This document shows positions 37,500-44,969 of a DNA stretch of 64,000 nucleotides, one piece after another. Origin of the DNA: Sulfurospirillum tamanense (GTDB lineage: Bacteria > Campylobacterota > Campylobacteria > Campylobacterales > Campylobacteraceae). The notes under the pieces are model-generated. The model did no database searches. It worked only from the letters and a program-made list of their open reading frames with translations, and had not been told where the DNA came from. Positions within the stretch are counted from its first letter, which is position 1. Each line of letters opens with the position of its first letter. The stretch spans positions 1 to 64,000 of the forward strand of contig NZ_JAFHKK010000002.1 in NCBI RefSeq assembly GCF_016937535.1, in the 5' to 3' direction. The position numbers were made by a program, and so were the translations under genes.

Positions 37500-37536
37500 A
37501 CTTTACTCACCGACTGATTAAGCCGGTGAGTAAAGT
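37500..37536. other. 13-bp perfect hairpin between transport and catabolic genes
   Basis: ACTTTACTCACCG (37500-37512) and CGGTGAGTAAAGT (37524-37536) with an 11-base loop, in the 158-base gap between teaD and the aminotransferase gene. There is no U-run after it, so it is not a classic terminator. It could be an operator, an mRNA processing or stability element, or an attenuator. Confidence 0.75.
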
Positions 37537-37578
37537 TCTAATCAAACTTGTAACCAATTCTAATCCAAGGAGTCAGTG

Positions 37579-38865
37579 ATGGCGAACAACATGGAGATTT
37601 TCGAGCAGTGGGAATCAAAAATCAGAGCGTATTGTCGTGCGGTACCCACGGTATTTGCCTCGTCAAGTAACGCGACGATGCAAGACGAGAATGGTAAATC
37701 CTACCTCGATTTCTTTGCCGGAGCAGGAGTGCTGAATTTTGGTCACAACAACGCAGCAATGAAGCGTGCTGTGATTGATTTTATTGAAAAAGATGGTGTA
37801 ACACACAGTTTGGATATGTACACATCCGTGAAACGTGATTTTATTGAAACCTTTGTGGAGACGATTCTAAAACCCCGTGGCATGAACCACAAACTACAAT
37901 TTACGGGTCCAACAGGTACCAATGCCGTAGAAGCTTCACTAAAACTCGCCAGACGCATTACAGGGCGCGAGAACATTGTGGCGTTCACTAAAGGTTTCCA
38001 TGGCATGACGTTGGGTGCCCTTACATGTACAGCTAACCAGTACTTTCGAAACGCCGCGGGCGTGAGTTTGGATTATGTGATTCGACAGCCCTTTGGGTGT
38101 GAGAGCCCGTGTAAAGGATGTAGTTTGGGGTGCGGTATGGAGTCGCTAAATGCATTGCGCGCTACCTTTGAAGACCCCGCTTCTGGCGTAAAAGCTCCTG
38201 CGGCATTTTTGGTAGAGACCATTCAAGCCGAAGGCGGTGTGCGTGTGGCGAGTCGCGAGTGGCTCCATGGTGTGCAACAACTGGCCAAAGATTTGGGCGC
38301 ACTGTTTATCATCGATGACATTCAAGTAGGCTCAGGCCGCACGGGCAATTATTTTAGTTTTGATGGCATGGAATTAGACCCGGACATCGTAGTGCTTGCT
38401 AAAGGCATCGGGGGGTTTGGAACACCACTGGCCATGACGCTCAATAAGCCCGAGTGGGATGAGCACTGGAGTCCGGGTGAGCATACGGGCACCTTTCGTG
38501 GTCAAGGCATTTCGTTTGTAGCGGGTAAAGTGGGCATTGAGTATTTTAAAGACGAGGTATTTGGAAAGGATGTTAAAACCAAGGGAGTATTTATGCAGCA
38601 AACCTTGTTGCGCGTGGTGGCCAAACATCCTGAACTTCAACTGCGAGGCAAAGGGATGATTTGGGGTATGGACTTTGGCGTAGGTGAGCCAGTCAAAGCC
38701 ATTGCGACAGCATGTTTTCAAAATGGTCTAATCATTGGGGCGTGTAGTGGTAAAGGCGAGGTGTTAAAATTTATCCCCCCGCTTACGATTCCCCAAGAAG
38801 AACTGGAGCGTGGATTGAAAATTTTTGAAGAGGCATGTGATAAAATCCTAGGAGTAGCCCAATGA
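37579..38865 (+). CDS. doeD: Class III aminotransferase, diaminobutyrate/DoeD-like
   Basis: PLP enzyme of 428 residues. The cofactor-binding DDIQVGSGRTG (about 253-263) and the lysine in VLAKGIGGFGTPLAMTL (about 275) are present. The HTGTFRGQG segment is close to EctB/DoeD diaminobutyrate transaminases. In ectoine breakdown DoeD converts L-2,4-diaminobutyrate to aspartate semialdehyde. A cysteine cluster, C174, C178, C181 and C185 (CESPCKGCSLGC), is inserted where related enzymes have a loop. ATG 37579 follows AAGGAG by six bases. The exact substrate is inferred from context. Confidence 0.75.
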   Translation: MANNMEIFEQWESKIRAYCRAVPTVFASSSNATMQDENGKSYLDFFAGAGVLNFGHNNAAMKRAVIDFIEKDGVTHSLDMYTSVKRDFIETFVETILKPRGMNHKLQFTGPTGTNAVEASLKLARRITGRENIVAFTKGFHGMTLGALTCTANQYFRNAAGVSLDYVIRQPFGCESPCKGCSLGCGMESLNALRATFEDPASGVKAPAAFLVETIQAEGGVRVASREWLHGVQQLAKDLGALFIIDDIQVGSGRTGNYFSFDGMELDPDIVVLAKGIGGFGTPLAMTLNKPEWDEHWSPGEHTGTFRGQGISFVAGKVGIEYFKDEVFGKDVKTKGVFMQQTLLRVVAKHPELQLRGKGMIWGMDFGVGEPVKAIATACFQNGLIIGACSGKGEVLKFIPPLTIPQEELERGLKIFEEACDKILGVAQ

Positions 38866-40142
38866 GAGAACGCGATGATATGACTTTCCCTTTTGAGGAG
38901 TACAAGCGTCGAGTTGATGAGTTGCGTGGGCGCATGATGGAACGCTTGTTGGACGTGGTAATTGTCACAGACCCCGAAAATTTATACTATCTTACGGAAT
39001 ACAAAACCACAGGCTACTCTTTTTTCCAAGCCCTTGTGGTGCCACTTGAGGGCGAGCCTTATATGGTTACGCGTAAGCTTGAAGCCTCTAATGTCATCGC
39101 GCGTACATGGGTGGAGATTACCCGTTCATACTCGGATACAGAAGATGCCATTCAAATGCTAGTTACTAGCCTTAGGGAGATGGGTTTGGCCAAAAAACGC
39201 ATTGGGTATGAGCGTAACAGTTACTTTTTGCCTGCGTACCAACAAGACTCTTTGCTTCATACCCTTACAGGCGGCCAATTGTGTGATTGCTTTGGGATTG
39301 TGGAACAAGGTAGGATTATCAAATCTTCCTATGAGATTGAAGTGATGCGCCGTTCTGCCAAGGCAACCCAAGCGGGGATGCGCGCAGGAATCGCGGCAGC
39401 CAAAGCGGGCGTGACGGAAAATGAAATTGGAGCAGAAATCTCTTCGGCCATGTTTAAAGCTGGCGGTGAGCCTCCTGCGGTGATGCCTTACGTAACTTCA
39501 GGTCCAAGAACGATGATTGGCCATGCTACATGGGAGGGGCGGATTGTGCGGCCTGGCGAACACGTATTTCTAGAAGTGGGTGGGTGTTATCGCCAGTATC
39601 ATACGGCTATGATGCGCACGGTAGTGTTGGGCGAATTAACCGACAACATGGCATACGCGGAGGAGCGGATGAAATTGGCCCTTAAAAGCGCCAAAGCCTT
39701 GATTCGACCAGGGATTAGTGTGTCGGATTTGGATAATTTAATTCGCAACATCATCACCGTGGACGAAGAGCGTGGGATTTTGATTACCCGCTCGGGGTAC
39801 TCCATAGGGATTGCCTTTCCTCCTAGTTGGGACGAGGGGTATATTTTGAGCCTAGCCCATGGCAACCCTACGGTATTGCGCGAGGGGATGACCTTCCATA
39901 TCATCCCGTGGACATGGGGAGTGGACGGGGATAAGACGTGCGGCATTTCAGACACCATTCGTGTTACAGCAACGGGATGCGAATCCTTTTTTGAGCTGGA
40001 TGAGGATTTTGTGGTGAAGAAAGAAGAGGGCAAGGTTGTGCTTCCAGAAAAAAAAGAAGTGTTGCCCTGCGACGAGCCACCGTGCGAGATAGAGGAGCGC
40101 AAAAGAGAAGCAAAAAAAGCCAATAAAAAAGGATCAAAATGA
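38862..40142 (+). CDS. doeA: M24-family hydrolase, ectoine hydrolase (DoeA)-like
   Basis: Creatinase/prolidase-fold protein of 426 residues: an N-terminal domain (about 1-160) with VIVTDPENLYYLT and VVPLEGEP, and a C-terminal pita-bread domain (about 165-385). The segments YHTAMMRTVVLGE, GYSIGIAFPPSWDEGYILSL and REGMTFHIIPWTW resemble DoeA/EutD ectoine hydrolases, which open the ectoine ring. The last 35 residues are a charged lysine/glutamate tail with an internal CDEPPCE, which I do not know from the family. The start overlaps the doeD stop (ATGA). A general Xaa-Pro peptidase is the alternative. Confidence 0.72.
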   Translation: MRERDDMTFPFEEYKRRVDELRGRMMERLLDVVIVTDPENLYYLTEYKTTGYSFFQALVVPLEGEPYMVTRKLEASNVIARTWVEITRSYSDTEDAIQMLVTSLREMGLAKKRIGYERNSYFLPAYQQDSLLHTLTGGQLCDCFGIVEQGRIIKSSYEIEVMRRSAKATQAGMRAGIAAAKAGVTENEIGAEISSAMFKAGGEPPAVMPYVTSGPRTMIGHATWEGRIVRPGEHVFLEVGGCYRQYHTAMMRTVVLGELTDNMAYAEERMKLALKSAKALIRPGISVSDLDNLIRNIITVDEERGILITRSGYSIGIAFPPSWDEGYILSLAHGNPTVLREGMTFHIIPWTWGVDGDKTCGISDTIRVTATGCESFFELDEDFVVKKEEGKVVLPEKKEVLPCDEPPCEIEERKREAKKANKKGSK

Positions 40143-41521
40143 GTCAAGCACTAACAGCACGCAATCCTTATACCGAAGAAATTATTTATGAAAAACCCTT
40201 AGAGAGCGAAGAAACAATCAATGAAAAACTAGGCAAGGCACAAGAAGTCTACCGCGCGGTGTGGAAAAAAACCACGTACGAAGAACGAGCAGTTTACCTT
40301 AATAAAGTCGCTAAAGTTTTGCGCGATGAGGTGGACTATTTTGCCATGCCAATGGTGGAAGAGATGGGCAAGCCCATCAAAGAAGCCAGAGGCGAGGTGT
40401 TGAAATCCGCGTGGTGTGCCGAGCATTACGCCGAACATGCAGGGGCGTATCTGGCAACCGAACACATCGCATCAGATGCGACAAAAAGCTACGTACAGTA
40501 TCTGCCTTTGGGGACAATTCTTGGGGTGTTGCCGTGGAATGCGCCATTTTGGCTAGCCTTTCGCTTCTGTGCCCCCGCACTTATGGCGGGCAATACGTGT
40601 GTGATGAAGCACGATTCGCACGTGCCAAAATGCGCCGAAGTAATTGAGCAAGCGTTTATTAAAGCAGGTGTTCCAGAGGGTGTATTTCAAAATCTAGCCA
40701 TTAATTCAAGCTTGATTGAACCTGTGGTTAAACACGACGCTATCAAGGCAGTTTCCTTTACAGGTTCAGATATGGCAGGCTCAAAGATTGCTGCCCTTGC
40801 TGCATCCTTAATTAAACCGTGTGTACTAGAACTAGGCGGGTCAGACCCTAGTATCGTGTTGGCTGATGCAAACCTTGAAGAAGCGGCGGATGTGATTTGC
40901 CTTTCGCGCATCATCAACGCGGGCCAATCGTGCATCGCAGCCAAGCGGATTATCGTAGAAGAAGCCGTGTATGAGCCGATGATTGAGCTCTTAAAAACGC
41001 GGCTTGCTCAGTTGAAAATGGGTAATCCCAAAGAAGAGAGCACGGACATAGGCCCTATTGCACGCGAAGATTTGCGCGACGAACTACACAGGCAAGTGGA
41101 AGCGTCTGTAAAGGCGGGTGCAAGGCTGTTGCTTGGCGGTGAAATCCCTGAGGAAAAAGGGTATTTTTACCCTGTGACGCTGTTGGTTGATGTGACCTCA
41201 GAAATGGTGGCAAGTTGTGAAGAGACCTTTGGCCCCATCGCGGTGGTGATGAAGGCTAAAGACGCCAAAGATGCCCTAGGCATCGCCAATAACACCCCTT
41301 ATGGCTTGGGTGCGAGCGTGTGGACAGAGGGCGCTAAAGGCGAAGCCATAGCTAGAGAAATCGAGGCGGGCCAAGTTTCGGTGAATGGGATTGTCAAAAC
41401 CGACCCACGCCTGCCTAGTGGGGGCGTAAAGCGTTCAGGCTACGGGAGAGAGCTTGGACCACATGGCATTAAAATGTTTGTGAGTGCCCAACAAGTGTGG
41501 GTAGGCCCCAAAAAAGCTTAG
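40139..41521 (+). CDS. doeC: NAD(P)-dependent semialdehyde dehydrogenase, DoeC/GabD-like
   Basis: Aldehyde dehydrogenase of 460 residues. The catalytic glutamate region LELGGSDPSIVL (about 232-243), the catalytic cysteine in NAGQSCIAAKRII (about 260-272) and the NPKEESTDIGPIA block are as in succinate-semialdehyde dehydrogenases. In ectoine catabolism DoeC oxidises aspartate semialdehyde to aspartate, which fits this place after DoeD and DoeA. The start overlaps the doeA stop by four bases, and a weak terminator follows. Without a biochemical test, succinate semialdehyde remains possible. Confidence 0.78.
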   Translation: MSQALTARNPYTEEIIYEKPLESEETINEKLGKAQEVYRAVWKKTTYEERAVYLNKVAKVLRDEVDYFAMPMVEEMGKPIKEARGEVLKSAWCAEHYAEHAGAYLATEHIASDATKSYVQYLPLGTILGVLPWNAPFWLAFRFCAPALMAGNTCVMKHDSHVPKCAEVIEQAFIKAGVPEGVFQNLAINSSLIEPVVKHDAIKAVSFTGSDMAGSKIAALAASLIKPCVLELGGSDPSIVLADANLEEAADVICLSRIINAGQSCIAAKRIIVEEAVYEPMIELLKTRLAQLKMGNPKEESTDIGPIAREDLRDELHRQVEASVKAGARLLLGGEIPEEKGYFYPVTLLVDVTSEMVASCEETFGPIAVVMKAKDAKDALGIANNTPYGLGASVWTEGAKGEAIAREIEAGQVSVNGIVKTDPRLPSGGVKRSGYGRELGPHGIKMFVSAQQVWVGPKKA

Positions 41522-41539
41522 CGCTAGGGGGCGCTCTTT
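41520..41539 (+). terminator. Weak terminator after the tea-doe block
   Basis: AGCGC (41520-41524), loop TAGGGG, GCGCT (41531-41535), then CTTTA. The stem is short and the U-run poor, so activity is uncertain. Confidence 0.4.
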
Positions 41540-41540
41540 A

Positions 41541-41573
41541 TGACCAGTTTGTTATAATGCGACAAACTGGCCA
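41541..41573 (+). promoter_or_regulatory. lpxB promoter: -10 box inside an inverted repeat
   Basis: TGACCAGTTTGT (41541-41552) and ACAAACTGGCCA (41562-41573) form a 12-bp inverted repeat with one mismatch. The 9-base spacer TATAATGCG is itself a consensus -10 box. A protein bound here would cover the promoter completely; alternatively the repeat may form a hairpin at the 5' end of the message. Confidence 0.6.
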
Positions 41574-41583
41574 AAGGATTTTT

Positions 41584-41679
41584 ATGTTACCCCTTTCTTT
41601 TTTACGCGAGCCTTTTACATGTAAGGATTTTCAAGAAAAAACCACTGCGACGAGGGTGCTCCATGAAACTGCTTGTTAG
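41584..41679 (+). CDS. Possible 31-codon leader peptide upstream of lpxB
   Basis: An ATG with AAAGGA nine bases upstream opens a 31-residue frame (starts MLPLSFLREP, ends HETAC). It runs through a TTACATGTAA copy and ends 17 bases inside lpxB. If translated, it would be coupled to lpxB. No homologue is known to me, and lpxB has its own GAGGG site, so this could equally be a chance frame in a leader. Confidence 0.3.
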   Translation: MLPLSFLREPFTCKDFQEKTTATRVLHETAC

Positions 41680-42691
41680 CGCTCTTGAGCCCTCGGCCAA
41701 TTTGCATTTAAAGCCTGTGTTGGAAAAGTTGGGACATGTTCAGTTAGAAGGTATTTTTGACCCTGCTTTTGGGACGCCTCTGCTTCCCTCTTCGGCCTTT
41801 TCGGTGATGGGTTTTTTGGACGTTGTGCCAAAAATCGCTAAAGCCAAACGGTCGATTAAAGCATTAGCACACATGAGCGAAACCGCAGACCATGTACTGC
41901 TCATTGATTCGCCCGCGTTTAATTTGCCTTTAGCTAAGGCCATCAAAGAGCGCAACCCTAAGGCAAAAATCACCTACTATATTCTTCCTCAGGTGTGGGC
42001 ATGGAAGGCAAAGCGAGTGGCCAAAGTAGAGAAGTATTGTGATAATCTAGCAGCTATCTTGCCTTTTGAAACCCAGTGGTATGCTAAGGCTACGTATGTG
42101 GGCCATCCGCTGCTAGATGAAATTTCACAGGTCAAAAAAAGCCTTACATGTAAAGGGGTTATCGCCTTTTTGCCAGGAAGCAGGCCTAAAGAAATCGCAA
42201 GGTTAATGCCGTTGTTTAAAAAGGTAGCAGCAAAGCTGGGTCAAAAAGCCTTATTGGTTGTTCCTTCTTTTATTGCTCCAGAAAATATCCCCGCGCTTTA
42301 TGGTGACACGAGCGGATTTACCGTGTGTTTTAATACCCACGAAGCGCTGTATGCGAGTGATTTTGCTTTTATCTGTTCGGGAACAGCGACACTAGAAGCG
42401 GCGTTGATTGGAACTCCTTTTGTGCTAGCATACAAGGCCAATGCGCTGGATTATCAGATTGCAAAGCGGTTTGTGAAGCTCCCTTTTGTGGGCCTAGCCA
42501 ATGTGATTTTTCACTTTTTGAACGAGCCACCATTGCACCAAGAATTGCTCCAAGGTGCGGTGAGTGAAGCTGCCCTTTTGGAAGCGTATGCGGCGACAGA
42601 TGGCGCTGCTTTTTTTGAACGCGCGCAAGGGCTTCGGACTATGTTAGGGCAAGGAAGCGCCTCAAATGTTGCAAAGATGATTCAGGTATAA
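41663..42691 (+). CDS. lpxB: Lipid-A-disaccharide synthase LpxB
   Basis: Glycosyltransferase of 342 residues that joins UDP-diacylglucosamine and lipid X. It begins KLLVSALEPSANLH and has VLLIDSPAFNLPLA, YYILPQVWAWKAKR, AILPFE, FLPGSRPKEI and the nucleotide-binding CSGTATLEAALIGTPFVLAYK motif. The palindrome copy at 42144 encodes LTCKG immediately before the conserved FLPGSR strand. GAGGG precedes the ATG. Confidence 0.95.
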   Translation: MKLLVSALEPSANLHLKPVLEKLGHVQLEGIFDPAFGTPLLPSSAFSVMGFLDVVPKIAKAKRSIKALAHMSETADHVLLIDSPAFNLPLAKAIKERNPKAKITYYILPQVWAWKAKRVAKVEKYCDNLAAILPFETQWYAKATYVGHPLLDEISQVKKSLTCKGVIAFLPGSRPKEIARLMPLFKKVAAKLGQKALLVVPSFIAPENIPALYGDTSGFTVCFNTHEALYASDFAFICSGTATLEAALIGTPFVLAYKANALDYQIAKRFVKLPFVGLANVIFHFLNEPPLHQELLQGAVSEAALLEAYAATDGAAFFERAQGLRTMLGQGSASNVAKMIQV

Positions 42692-42692
42692 T
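42687..42692 (+). promoter_or_regulatory. -10 box of greA
   Basis: TATAAT followed by GCG, overlapping the lpxB stop codon (42689-42691), 29 bases before the greA ATG. Confidence 0.5.
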
Positions 42693-42720
42693 GCGGGTTT
42701 ACTTTTAACAAGGAGCGCTC

Positions 42721-43206
42721 ATGCAACAAGAGCCAATGACACAGTACGGATACGAAAAACTTGAAGCAGAACTCAAAGATTTAAAGCAAGTTCAACGTCC
42801 AGAAATTGTGCGTGAGATTGACATTGCCCGTAGCCACGGCGATTTAAAAGAAAATGCAGAGTACCATGCAGCCAAAGAAAAACAAGCTTTTATTGAGTCG
42901 CGTATTCATGAGTTGAGTAATTTATTGAGCCGTGCCAAGATTGTGGATCCTAGCCAGTACGAGCACAGTTCCATTCGGTTTGGTTCAACCTTTACGCTTG
43001 AAAACTTGAACACCGAAGAGGAAGTGACCTACACGATTGTTGGGGTTACGGAGAGCAGCCTTGAAAAAGGACTTATCTCAGTAGGTTCGCCCCTTGCCAA
43101 ACAGCTAATGGGGAAAAAAGAGGGTGATGAGGTGGTAGTGACCTTGCCCTCGGGTCAACAAGAATACGAAGTGCTAAGCGTTGGTTTTGTGCCAATCGTG
43201 TTTTAA
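42721..43206 (+). CDS. greA: Transcription elongation factor GreA
   Basis: A 161-residue factor that rescues backtracked RNA polymerase by stimulating transcript cleavage. It has an N-terminal coiled coil (about 10-78) with [22 protein letters not shown], including the acidic tip residues, and a C-terminal FKBP-like domain ([17 protein letters not shown]). AAGGAG precedes the ATG. Length is standard. Confidence 0.97.
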   Translation: MQQEPMTQYGYEKLEAELKDLKQVQRPEIVREIDIARSHGDLKENAEYHAAKEKQAFIESRIHELSNLLSRAKIVDPSQYEHSSIRFGSTFTLENLNTEEEVTYTIVGVTESSLEKGLISVGSPLAKQLMGKKEGDEVVVTLPSGQQEYEVLSVGFVPIVF

Positions 43207-43216
43207 AGGAGGAGTC

Positions 43217-44233
43217 ATGGCAGAGAAAATTAATGTAGCGGTCATTGGGGCTAGCGGGTACACAGGGCTTGAGCTTTTAAAAATTTTAACCGTGCATCCC
43301 ATGTTTCACATCACCTATGTGGGCACCAGCGAAGGGGGCGAAGATGTGGTAAAAATGCACCCCTCTTTGCTCAATGTTGCCAAAGGAAAAGCCCAAAAAA
43401 GTGAAGCAAGCCAGATTGCCAAAGTTGCTGATTTGGCCTTTTTGGCCTTGCCACATCAAGCGTCTATGGGCTTTGCTAAAGTGCTGTTAGTCCACGGGGT
43501 AAAAGTGGTGGATTTATCGGCGGATTATCGGTTGAGTCAAGAAGTGTACGAGGCTCACTATTGCCCCCACGAGGACCCAGAAAACATCCCCAAAGCCGCG
43601 TACGGGTTGCCAGAATTACACCGTGAGGCGATTAAATCCGCGCAACTTGTGGCCAATCCTGGGTGTTACCCTGCGGCGTCGCTTTTGGCATTGGTGCCAT
43701 TTTTGCCTTACATGCGCGCGGATGCACCCGTTTTTATTGATGCAAAAAGCGGGATTTCAGGAGCAGGGAAAAAACCAAACCCCCTGACGCAATTTGTCAA
43801 CATTAATGAAAACATGATGGCGTACAATCCTTTTTCTCACCGCCATGAACCTGAGATAAAAGAGCAACTCTTTTTGCGTAACAACCAGCCAAAACAGGTT
43901 TTTTTCGTTCCTCAGCTTATCCCAATAACGCGCGGCATGTTAGTAAACGCCTATGTACAGCTTAAAGAAAACATCGACCCCGTTGCCGTGCTTGAAGCGT
44001 TTTATGCCAATGAACCTTTTGTGCGTGTTCGCAAAGAACCCGTAACGCTTAAGGCGACGGCAGGTAGTCATTTTTGTGATATCTTTGCCAAAGAGAAAGA
44101 GAGCGTGTTGTTTCTCTCTTCGTCTATCGACAACCTGCTGCGTGGCGCCTCTTCCCAGGCAGTCGTTAATGCCAACATCATGTGTGGACTGGACGAATAC
44201 ATGGGTATTCCTACGTTGAGCTATGTGCCCTAG
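43217..44233 (+). CDS. argC: N-acetyl-gamma-glutamyl-phosphate reductase
   Basis: NADPH-dependent enzyme of arginine synthesis, 338 residues. It has the N-terminal nucleotide loop VIGASGYTGLELLK, the catalytic cysteine in VANPGCYPAASLLA (about residue 145) and AKSGISGAGKKP. ATG 43217 has AAAGGAGG upstream; the open frame to 43181 overlaps greA and is not used. It overlaps the LpxH-like gene by 11 bases. Confidence 0.95.
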   Translation: MAEKINVAVIGASGYTGLELLKILTVHPMFHITYVGTSEGGEDVVKMHPSLLNVAKGKAQKSEASQIAKVADLAFLALPHQASMGFAKVLLVHGVKVVDLSADYRLSQEVYEAHYCPHEDPENIPKAAYGLPELHREAIKSAQLVANPGCYPAASLLALVPFLPYMRADAPVFIDAKSGISGAGKKPNPLTQFVNINENMMAYNPFSHRHEPEIKEQLFLRNNQPKQVFFVPQLIPITRGMLVNAYVQLKENIDPVAVLEAFYANEPFVRVRKEPVTLKATAGSHFCDIFAKEKESVLFLSSSIDNLLRGASSQAVVNANIMCGLDEYMGIPTLSYVP

Positions 44234-44969
44234 CGTTGTCCTCGAAAAAGGTGCTGTTTTTCTTGCGGATGGGCATGAGAATGACCAACGCTCTTACTTA
44301 AAAGAGTTTCTCTCCAATGTTGCGTCGGGAGAAATCCCACTTCCGACGCAGCTGTTTCTCATGGGCGATATGTTTGATTTGCTCGTGGGAAACATCTCCT
44401 ATACGCGTCAATTGCACGCTCAGACCCTTGAAGCCCTTGAGGCCCTAGCCCAGCGTATTCCTGTGTACTACTTGGAAGGCAACCACGATTTCAACCTCTC
44501 TGTTTTGTTTTTACATGTAAAGGTGGTTCCCATCGAGCAGCAACCTTTACATGTAAAGACTCCGCAGGGGACATGGCTTTTGTTGCATGGGGACAAGTAC
44601 GGCTATTGGAAACACCGTTTTTATACACGCTTTATTCGTTCTTCATGGGTGCTATGGGTGCTTGAAAAACTAGACATAGGGTTTTCACGCAGTATCTCAA
44701 AGAATCTTTTGGCTTTCTTGGCCCAAAAACATATTTGCAGAAGTATCGAAGGATTTGAGGCAAAAACGCGTGGACGTTTAGAGTTGTATCCATTAAATGG
44801 GGTTGTGGGCGTGATGGAGGGCCATTTTCATCAAGACGCTCAGTTTGAGGTGGGATCGGTGCGGTATATTAACTTTTCGAGTTTTGCGTGTGACCAAAGT
44901 TATTTTGTTGTACAATGCGTCAACAGCATACACTGTGCCAAACAGTATTTAAGGGGCAACAATGTTTGA
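44223..44969 (+). CDS. lpxH: UDP-2,3-diacylglucosamine pyrophosphatase, LpxH-like
   Basis: Metallophosphoesterase of 248 residues, likely the step producing lipid X for LpxB. The five metal blocks are visible: LADGHEN, MGDMFDL, EGNHDFN, LLHGDKYG and EGHFHQD. The first block reads AD-G-H rather than the usual SD-x-H. Two palindrome copies, 44511 and 44547, lie only 36 bases apart and encode FLHVK and PLHVK. LpxB lies two genes upstream, supporting the role. Confidence 0.82.
   Translation: MCPSVVLEKGAVFLADGHENDQRSYLKEFLSNVASGEIPLPTQLFLMGDMFDLLVGNISYTRQLHAQTLEALEALAQRIPVYYLEGNHDFNLSVLFLHVKVVPIEQQPLHVKTPQGTWLLLHGDKYGYWKHRFYTRFIRSSWVLWVLEKLDIGFSRSISKNLLAFLAQKHICRSIEGFEAKTRGRLELYPLNGVVGVMEGHFHQDAQFEVGSVRYINFSSFACDQSYFVVQCVNSIHCAKQYLRGNNV
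44911..44916 (+). promoter_or_regulatory. Possible -10 box of cheV inside lpxH
   Basis: TACAAT followed by GCG, 46 bases before the cheV ATG. It resembles the TATAATGCG boxes elsewhere in the window. Confidence 0.35.

Noticed and set aside
34025-41521. The seven-gene block as ectoine biosynthesis
   Set aside because: There is an EctB-like transaminase but no ectA or ectC, and the transporter plus hydrolase point to uptake and breakdown.
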